A stretch of DNA of 19,485 nucleotides from contig CALPRR020000024.1 in NCBI GenBank assembly GCA_943326025.2, positions 1 through 19,485 of the forward strand. Direction: 5' to 3'. Below the pieces are notes generated by a model, which searched no databases, had not been told where the DNA came from, and was given only the letters and a program-made list of their open reading frames with translations. The position numbers and the translations under genes are program-made. Shown here one piece after another: positions 14,711-19,485 of this stretch (position 1 is the stretch's first letter; every line of letters starts with the position of its first letter). This DNA is from Candidatus Kuenenia stuttgartensis. Its GTDB lineage: Bacteria > Bacteroidota > Bacteroidia > Flavobacteriales_D > Crocinitomicaceae.

Positions 14711-15328
14711 ATGGAATATGTAGATTCGTTGCATCTAATGAATAGAATGTTTCAATTTAGACTTAAAAAATATCGTCAATGTTCAGATGAAGAACTGATT
14801 TTACTTTTCAAAGAGAAGCAAGATTCAGCGTTTATCGGAATTTTATACGAGCGTTACAGTCATTTGGTAATGGGGGTTGCATTGAAATATTTGAAGAATG
14901 TAGAAGAATCTCAAGACATCACTTCTAAAATTTTTGAAGAGCTTCCCTCAAAATTAGCGAAACATTCAGTTGACTTTTTTAAATCATGGTTGTATCGTGT
15001 GACGATGAATGAAGCGTTTCAAGTTTTACGTAAAAAAGGAGTTGAAATGTCTACGGATCAATTTCCAATGTTAGAAATGGAAACAACGAATCAAGAGGAA
15101 ATTCAATCAAAAGAAAAACAATTGGAAGCATTGGAAAAAGCAATAGAGGAATTGAAACCAGAACAGAAAAAATGCATTCAATTGTTTTATTTACAGGAGA
15201 AATCCTACGCTGAAATTGCGCAAGAATTGAATTTAGAATTGATGAAAGTGAAGAGTTACATTCAGAATGGTAAGCGAAATATTAAGCTTCAATTAGAAGA
15301 ATTAAAGGAATTCAAAAATGAAAGATAA
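14711..15328 (+). CDS. Sigma-70-family RNA polymerase sigma factor (ECF-like)
   Basis: The 205-residue protein has a region 2-like helix set (about 25-105: EELILLFKEKQDSAFIGILY...SQDITSKIFEEL, then FFKSWLYRVTMNEAFQVLR). A linker and then a region 4-like helix-turn-helix follow (about 138-197: LKPEQKKCIQLFYLQEKSY, AEIAQELNLELMKVKSYIQ), which would bind the -35-type element. Size and layout fit extracytoplasmic-function sigma factors common in Bacteroidota. The stop overlaps the start of the following membrane protein gene by 11 bp, so the two are translationally coupled. The genes it controls are unknown. An internal Met10 is an alternative start. Confidence 0.9.
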   Translation: MEYVDSLHLMNRMFQFRLKKYRQCSDEELILLFKEKQDSAFIGILYERYSHLVMGVALKYLKNVEESQDITSKIFEELPSKLAKHSVDFFKSWLYRVTMNEAFQVLRKKGVEMSTDQFPMLEMETTNQEEIQSKEKQLEALEKAIEELKPEQKKCIQLFYLQEKSYAEIAQELNLELMKVKSYIQNGKRNIKLQLEELKEFKNER

Positions 15329-16367
15329 ACGCATATATAAATCATCACTTTCTAGAGAAGACGTTGAAACATATCAAACGACTTCTAATGGAAAGGTGAA
15401 AAATGCAATCGAACAAAAGTCGTTGGAGAATGATTTTGATAGCGATGCATTGGATGGTTGGTCAGAAAATAAGGCTTCCATTCATGATTTAAAGAAAATC
15501 GATCGCAAATTCAAAGTGAAAACGACATCTTTTATTTTTCCAACAGTACTTGTATTGATGATTGTTTTAGCAGCTGGATTTTATTTTTCAAAAGATACTT
15601 CGCCTAATAATAATAAGGTGAATCAAATTACAACTAAACAAATAGAAAAACCAACTGTAGAACATACAGATATTCACATTCCTTCAGAAATTGCGGCGTT
15701 GGTATTGTTGCCGGAACACAAACAAATTCAGCCGAAAACAGTGAAAGAAGATTTCGTTCAAAAAGAAGAAATCGAAAAAAATGAGAAGCGTGAAGAAGTA
15801 TTAATTGATGAATTACCAAAACAGCACATTCCTTCGAGTAATCTTCCAAAAGAATTGGCGAAAAAACGTTTCAATGCGAAAGAAATTTATCTGAATGACT
15901 TGAAATTGGTGGATTACCGCGAATACCGTTCTCGTCCTACAATTCCGTCTAAGCAATTAATCATCACAGGAACAGCTGCGAACAAAGAAACAGCCAATTC
16001 AACAGAAGAAATAGATGAATGGAAAATTGTAGAAATTCCTTACATTGATTACATCGATAAAACCATTGCGACTTTCGGAAAAGAAAATTACAAAAAAGCC
16101 TTAACCCGTTTGGAAGTCATTTTAAAAACCTATCCAGACGATATCAATGCGAATTTTTATGCAGGTTTATGTTACTTCAATTTGAAAAATCCCGATAAAG
16201 CCATTCAAGTTTTTGAGCAATGTCTTAAATCCGAATACCAAAATTTCGACGAGGAAGCTGAATGGTACATCGCAAAGAGTTACCAGCAACTAGGAAATAC
16301 TGAGAAAGCGAATCAATTGTTGCAATCTATTAAGGCGAAGGGTGGGTATTATGCTAAGTTTATTTGA
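15318..16367 (+). CDS. Single-pass membrane protein with C-terminal TPR repeats, possible anti-sigma partner
   Basis: The 349-residue protein has a charged N-terminal segment (1-70) and one hydrophobic helix (71-90, SFIFPTVLVL onward). A long low-complexity Lys/Glu/Thr-rich linker (about 91-240) and tetratricopeptide repeats (about 245-349: YKKALTRLEVILKTYPDD, YAGLCYFNLKNPDKAIQVFE, WYIAKSYQQLGNTEKANQLL) follow. The N-terminal stretch LENDFDSDALDGW recalls the ADPFLADALEGY-type motif seen in Bacteroidota membrane proteins encoded beside sigma factors. The positively charged flank before the helix suggests the N-terminus is in the cytoplasm and the TPRs are periplasmic. With the 11-bp overlap, this suggests an anti-sigma or signal-relay partner, which is inference. 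Confidence 0.82.
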   Translation: MKDKRIYKSSLSREDVETYQTTSNGKVKNAIEQKSLENDFDSDALDGWSENKASIHDLKKIDRKFKVKTTSFIFPTVLVLMIVLAAGFYFSKDTSPNNNKVNQITTKQIEKPTVEHTDIHIPSEIAALVLLPEHKQIQPKTVKEDFVQKEEIEKNEKREEVLIDELPKQHIPSSNLPKELAKKRFNAKEIYLNDLKLVDYREYRSRPTIPSKQLIITGTAANKETANSTEEIDEWKIVEIPYIDYIDKTIATFGKENYKKALTRLEVILKTYPDDINANFYAGLCYFNLKNPDKAIQVFEQCLKSEYQNFDEEAEWYIAKSYQQLGNTEKANQLLQSIKAKGGYYAKFI

Positions 16368-16440
16368 GATGAAGAAATATCTATTTAATTCATAAAAACC
16401 TCTTTGATAAAACTAATATTTGGTATATCTTCTTTTACGT

Positions 16441-19400
16441 TCATTTTTCTTCTTTACCTAAAAAGTCTGCCCATCCTTTCCATTCGGATTTGTAAACGGT
16501 ATTTACTGCTGAAGGAATATTCTGTGGTTTATTTCCACTTTTTGAATAAATAAACCATTCATTTTTTCCTTTTAAATTCAAAACTTTAACAAATTCTTTA
16601 GCTTCTGTAAAACTTAACCTCAATCCTATTTTTTCCATAGGATGGTAACCTAAAAAATCTCCCCAATTAATCCAACCCAATTCTTTATACACAACATCAG
16701 GACTCCGTGGTATATTATTTGGTAAACTATTACTTTTTTTATAATTAAGCCAATCTTCATATTTTTTAAATTGAAGCGAACGAGACCAATTACGGGCTTC
16801 TAAAAAAGATAAGTATTCCATATTTTGGGATGCGATTTTACCTGTACCTAACCATTCTCCAAAACTTACCCATCCTTTTCCTTCATAAGTATTACTCGGT
16901 GTTTTTGGTATATTATTAGGAAGTTTGCCTGAATCACAATATTTTTTCCATTCATTTCTATTTTTTAATTCCAATTTTTGAACGAAAAGTTGTGCATCAT
17001 AATAAGAAAGGTAAATTCCTTTTCTGATTAGTTGATATGATAAAAAGTCAGGCCAACCTTTCCAAGTATTATTTTTTTTAAATTTAATGCTTGGCTCTTT
17101 AGGAATGTCTTTGGGGAAAAATTTGCTTTTTTTAAATACATTAAAATCTTTTTGAGATTTTAAATCAAATTTTTTCAACTCATCTTTACATTCATTATAA
17201 TTTTTATATTTTTTAAATTGGTCAGCCATTTCATATGTCCCTAACCATTCTACAAAACTTTTCCATCCTTTATTTTTGTAAAAATTATTTGGTGCTTTAG
17301 GAATTTTTACATTATATTTTTCTGTTTTTGTATAATCTCTCCATTCTGTAACTGATTGTAAATTTAAAGAGTGTACATAACTTAAAGCTTCCTCGTATGA
17401 TAGCCAATCCTGAAATTTGGAATTATAACCTAAAAAATCAGGCATCGAAACAAACCCTGAATACTTGTATACTTGTGCTGGAGCAACAGGAATTCTTTTA
17501 TCTCGATTTTTAGTTTTGGTATAATCTTTCCATTCTTTTTCATTTTTTAATTTAAGACTTCTAATGAAGATTTTAGCGTCTTCAAATGTCATCCATTCTT
17601 GGAATTTGGTGTCATAGCCTAAAAAATCAGGTATAGAAATAAAGCCAAGATATTTATAAGTTATTTCGGGTTTTGCAGGAAAATTATTAGGTAATTTATT
17701 TTCTCTCCACAATTTTAAGTATTCATTTTTGGATTTCAAATTCAGCTTCCTCACATATTCTCTCGCTTCCTCAAAAGGCATCCATTGAAAACGTGAAAGT
17801 TTCTCCCAAAGTTTTACTTGTAGTTGAGAAGCTAATAGGTTGGCATCTACATAATCGGAAAATACTTCAAATTGAAATTGAGTAGATTTAGGTTCTTTTG
17901 GTTGGGATATAACATCCTTTTTATCTTTAAAATATTCTATGATTCTGTCATCGTTGGCAGCTAAACCTCTTACAATGGCCAATATTTCATTGAAATTTTC
18001 ATTGTCTATTTCTTGAGTTGCATCATCATATACAACAGGTAAAATTACATATCCCCAATCTTTACCTTCCTTTTTTCGCAAAGCTCTTCCTAAAGCTTGA
18101 ACAATGTCAACTTTACTTTTTCGAGGATCAGAAAATACGATACAATCTATATTGGGAACATCTACACCTTCTGTCAAACAACGCGCATTGGTAATCAAAG
18201 CTTGAGGCGAATTAGCAAATTCTTGTATGACTACATTTCGTTTGGTTGTTGGTATTTTTCCAGAAACCGTAAAGGTGTCTATCGGCGCATAATGATAAGT
18301 ATCCGTTATATACGTTTGTAATTCCTTATTGCGTGTCGCTTTTTCAATCGATGAATGGAAAGAAACCGCATTTTTAATTGGAAAAAGTTTCATTGCTTTT
18401 CTCAACGCCAACATAGAGGCTAAAGACCTTGCTTCCGTTTCCTTTTTCCATTTATCATCCAACTGAACCAAATTATTTTGTTGAATGAAATCAGCTATTT
18501 CAGATTTTTGAACATCAATCGTTATGACTTTATAATCAGTTAATAAACCTAATTCAATAGCATCTTTGAAACTCATTTGCGTAAAAATATCGCCATAAAT
18601 TTCCTCGTCGTCCATTGAGATAATTTCATCTTTCGAACCAGCGTAAAAACGTTCAGTTGCCGTCAAGAAGATGCGTTTATCAATCGAAATGTTTTCATCG
18701 AACAATAAATGACTGAACAATTTTTTGGTAGAACCTACCGTTTTATGCGCTTCATCAAAAATCCCTACATCAAATGTAAAATTGAATTCTTTTGAGATTT
18801 CAGCAATGATTCGTCCACTTTGATAGGTTGTGAAAATGACAAAATCTTCATCTTGATTTTCTTTTAGCCATTTCTTGATGTATTCAGGATTTGTTTGACA
18901 AGGAACACCTAAATTTTCTGTTTTGAAGACAATATCTTCTTCAGAACCAATTCCTTCATCAGAACAAATACATAACCATTTTACTTTTTTGCCTTCAGCA
19001 ACAATTTCTCTTAAATAAACATCTAAGGTTTGTTTCACCAAAGACAAACTCGGAACAGCAATTAAAGTCGCTTTCGATTTCAGTTTTTGTGTCAGCCAAT
19101 ATCCCGTTAAACTTTTTCCCGCACCACACGGAAAGATTAATTTTCCTCGTTTATTATTCTCTTTAACGAAATAATTAACAGCATCATTTAGTGCTTGAAC
19201 TTGATGTGCTTTTGGTTGATAAGCAACTGGTGCATATTTTTTCTTAGCAAGAAATTTTCGAACTTGATCAAAAAATACAGCATCTAAATTCTGCCATGTA
19301 TCTGCAAGCAGAGACGTGATAGGTTTTGTTTCAATCTTGTCTAAATTTCTTGACGTAATATTCGCACTTGAACAAATATAACCTTGCGTAAATTTTTTAT

Positions 19401-19485
19401 TCCCTTCCAATAAAGAGATGAAAGTTGCAACTTCCTTAAAACTTACAGAAGAATTAATTTCAGTATGAAATTTACATTGAATAGC
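16441..19485 (-). CDS. Nuclease-helicase: SF2 DEAD/DEAH helicase with integrase-type C-terminal repeats, 5'-truncated by the window
   Basis: The frame stays open through the right edge, so at least 1014 residues are encoded and the true start lies outside. The TTG at 19410 is not a convincing start. Residue numbers below count from that TTG. The upstream 25 residues begin AIQCKFHTE, resembling the catalytic Q-x-K strand of PD-(D/E)XK restriction-type nucleases fused to helicases. The helicase core has Walker A FPCGAGKSL (Lys99), Walker B DEAH (219-222), motif III LTAT (249-252) and motif VI QALGRALR. A linker with AIVRGLAANDDRIIEYF follows, as in related restriction-type helicases. Residues 541-989 are seven tandem W/FLG repeats. 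A role in restriction or DNA defence is likely but inferred; no methyltransferase gene is in view. The 73-bp gap to the converging TPR gene holds no clear terminator. Confidence 0.88.
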   Translation of the reverse strand, partial: AIQCKFHTEINSSVSFKEVATFISLLEGNKKFTQGYICSSANITSRNLDKIETKPITSLLADTWQNLDAVFFDQVRKFLAKKKYAPVAYQPKAHQVQALNDAVNYFVKENNKRGKLIFPCGAGKSLTGYWLTQKLKSKATLIAVPSLSLVKQTLDVYLREIVAEGKKVKWLCICSDEGIGSEEDIVFKTENLGVPCQTNPEYIKKWLKENQDEDFVIFTTYQSGRIIAEISKEFNFTFDVGIFDEAHKTVGSTKKLFSHLLFDENISIDKRIFLTATERFYAGSKDEIISMDDEEIYGDIFTQMSFKDAIELGLLTDYKVITIDVQKSEIADFIQQNNLVQLDDKWKKETEARSLASMLALRKAMKLFPIKNAVSFHSSIEKATRNKELQTYITDTYHYAPIDTFTVSGKIPTTKRNVVIQEFANSPQALITNARCLTEGVDVPNIDCIVFSDPRKSKVDIVQALGRALRKKEGKDWGYVILPVVYDDATQEIDNENFNEILAIVRGLAANDDRIIEYFKDKKDVISQPKEPKSTQFQFEVFSDYVDANLLASQLQVKLWEKLSRFQWMPFEEAREYVRKLNLKSKNEYLKLWRENKLPNNFPAKPEITYKYLGFISIPDFLGYDTKFQEWMTFEDAKIFIRSLKLKNEKEWKDYTKTKNRDKRIPVAPAQVYKYSGFVSMPDFLGYNSKFQDWLSYEEALSYVHSLNLQSVTEWRDYTKTEKYNVKIPKAPNNFYKNKGWKSFVEWLGTYEMADQFKKYKNYNECKDELKKFDLKSQKDFNVFKKSKFFPKDIPKEPSIKFKKNNTWKGWPDFLSYQLIRKGIYLSYYDAQLFVQKLELKNRNEWKKYCDSGKLPNNIPKTPSNTYEGKGWVSFGEWLGTGKIASQNMEYLSFLEARNWSRSLQFKKYEDWLNYKKSNSLPNNIPRSPDVVYKELGWINWGDFLGYHPMEKIGLRLSFTEAKEFVKVLNLKGKNEWFIYSKSGNKPQNIPSAVNTVYKSEWKGWADFLGKEEK
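16444..17790 (-). repeat. Seven tandem 63-67-residue W/FLG repeats in the helicase gene
   Basis: Each unit reads roughly [YF]xxAxxFVxxLxLKxxxEW, then xxYxKSxxxPxNIPxxP, then xxYKxxGWxxWxDFLG. From N to C terminus the units lie at 17602-17790, 17413-17601, 17212-17412, 17014-17211, 16819-17013, 16621-16818 and 16444-16620. The pattern resembles the phage-integrase repeat unit (PF14882-like) more than the usual helicase-associated domain. Units 1 and 2 are most alike, ending GFISIPDFLGYDTKF and GFVSMPDFLGYNSKF, which suggests recent duplication. Unit 4 is the most diverged (DFLSY instead of DFLGY). The array may bind DNA or proteins. Confidence 0.85.

Noticed and set aside
16368..16440. Terminator between the TPR gene and the helicase gene
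   Set aside because: No stem longer than about five pairs with a suitable loop and T-tract could be found by eye.
16444..17790. CRISPR array or satellite repeat
   Set aside because: The periodicity of 189-201 bp is a protein-coding repeat in one open frame, with diverged units and no short identical repeats with spacers.
18097..18321. Plus-strand frame inside the helicase gene
   Set aside because: It overlaps conserved helicase motifs on the other strand and looks like a shadow.
19408..19410. TTG start for the helicase
   Set aside because: The frame is open upstream with family-like sequence, so this is an internal Leu codon.

Overview
The window looks like chromosomal DNA from an AT-rich Bacteroidota, most likely class Flavobacteriia. 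The evidence is: TAnnTTTG-type -7 promoter boxes typical of the Bacteroidota primary sigma factor, few Shine-Dalgarno sequences, a Cys-Lys-rich lipoprotein signal, and family-typical housekeeping proteins. The species cannot be named from sequence alone.

Layout. 1-300: a tRNA-Leu(CAA) on the minus strand with its own promoter and a hairpin terminator. 335-808 (-): a small unknown lipoprotein. 946-2181 (+): imidazolonepropionase (hutI), without other hut genes nearby. 2366-6420 (+): the sucA-sucB operon for 2-oxoglutarate dehydrogenase E1 and E2, with a G-rich inverted-repeat element between the genes and a strong terminator after them. 6668-9892 (+): a Fic-domain protein followed after 18 bp by a long RluA-type pseudouridine synthase. 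9979-12933 (+): ribF, a secreted leucine-rich-repeat protein that overlaps ribF, and a secreted S41-type peptidase. Converging on this from the right, with no base between the stop codons, are an O-methyltransferase (12934-13575, -) and pfkA (13624-14595, -). 14711-16367 (+): a sigma-70-family factor overlapping a membrane-anchored TPR protein, probably a regulatory pair. 16441 to the right edge (-): a large superfamily 2 helicase gene that is cut by the window.

Most of the window is central metabolism: histidine breakdown, the TCA cycle, flavin cofactor synthesis and glycolysis. The accessory-looking parts are three. The Fic protein carries its own inhibitory motif and sits in an apparent operon with an RNA-modifying enzyme. 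The sigma/TPR pair looks like a membrane-sensing module. The helicase is the most interesting gene. Its reading frame runs without a stop through the right edge, and the extra residues contain an AIQCK motif typical of PD-(D/E)XK restriction-type nucleases. Its C-terminal 450 residues are seven tandem copies of a 63-67-residue W/FLG repeat resembling the phage-integrase repeat unit. It is therefore probably a nuclease-helicase restriction or defence protein with a repeat-built targeting module.
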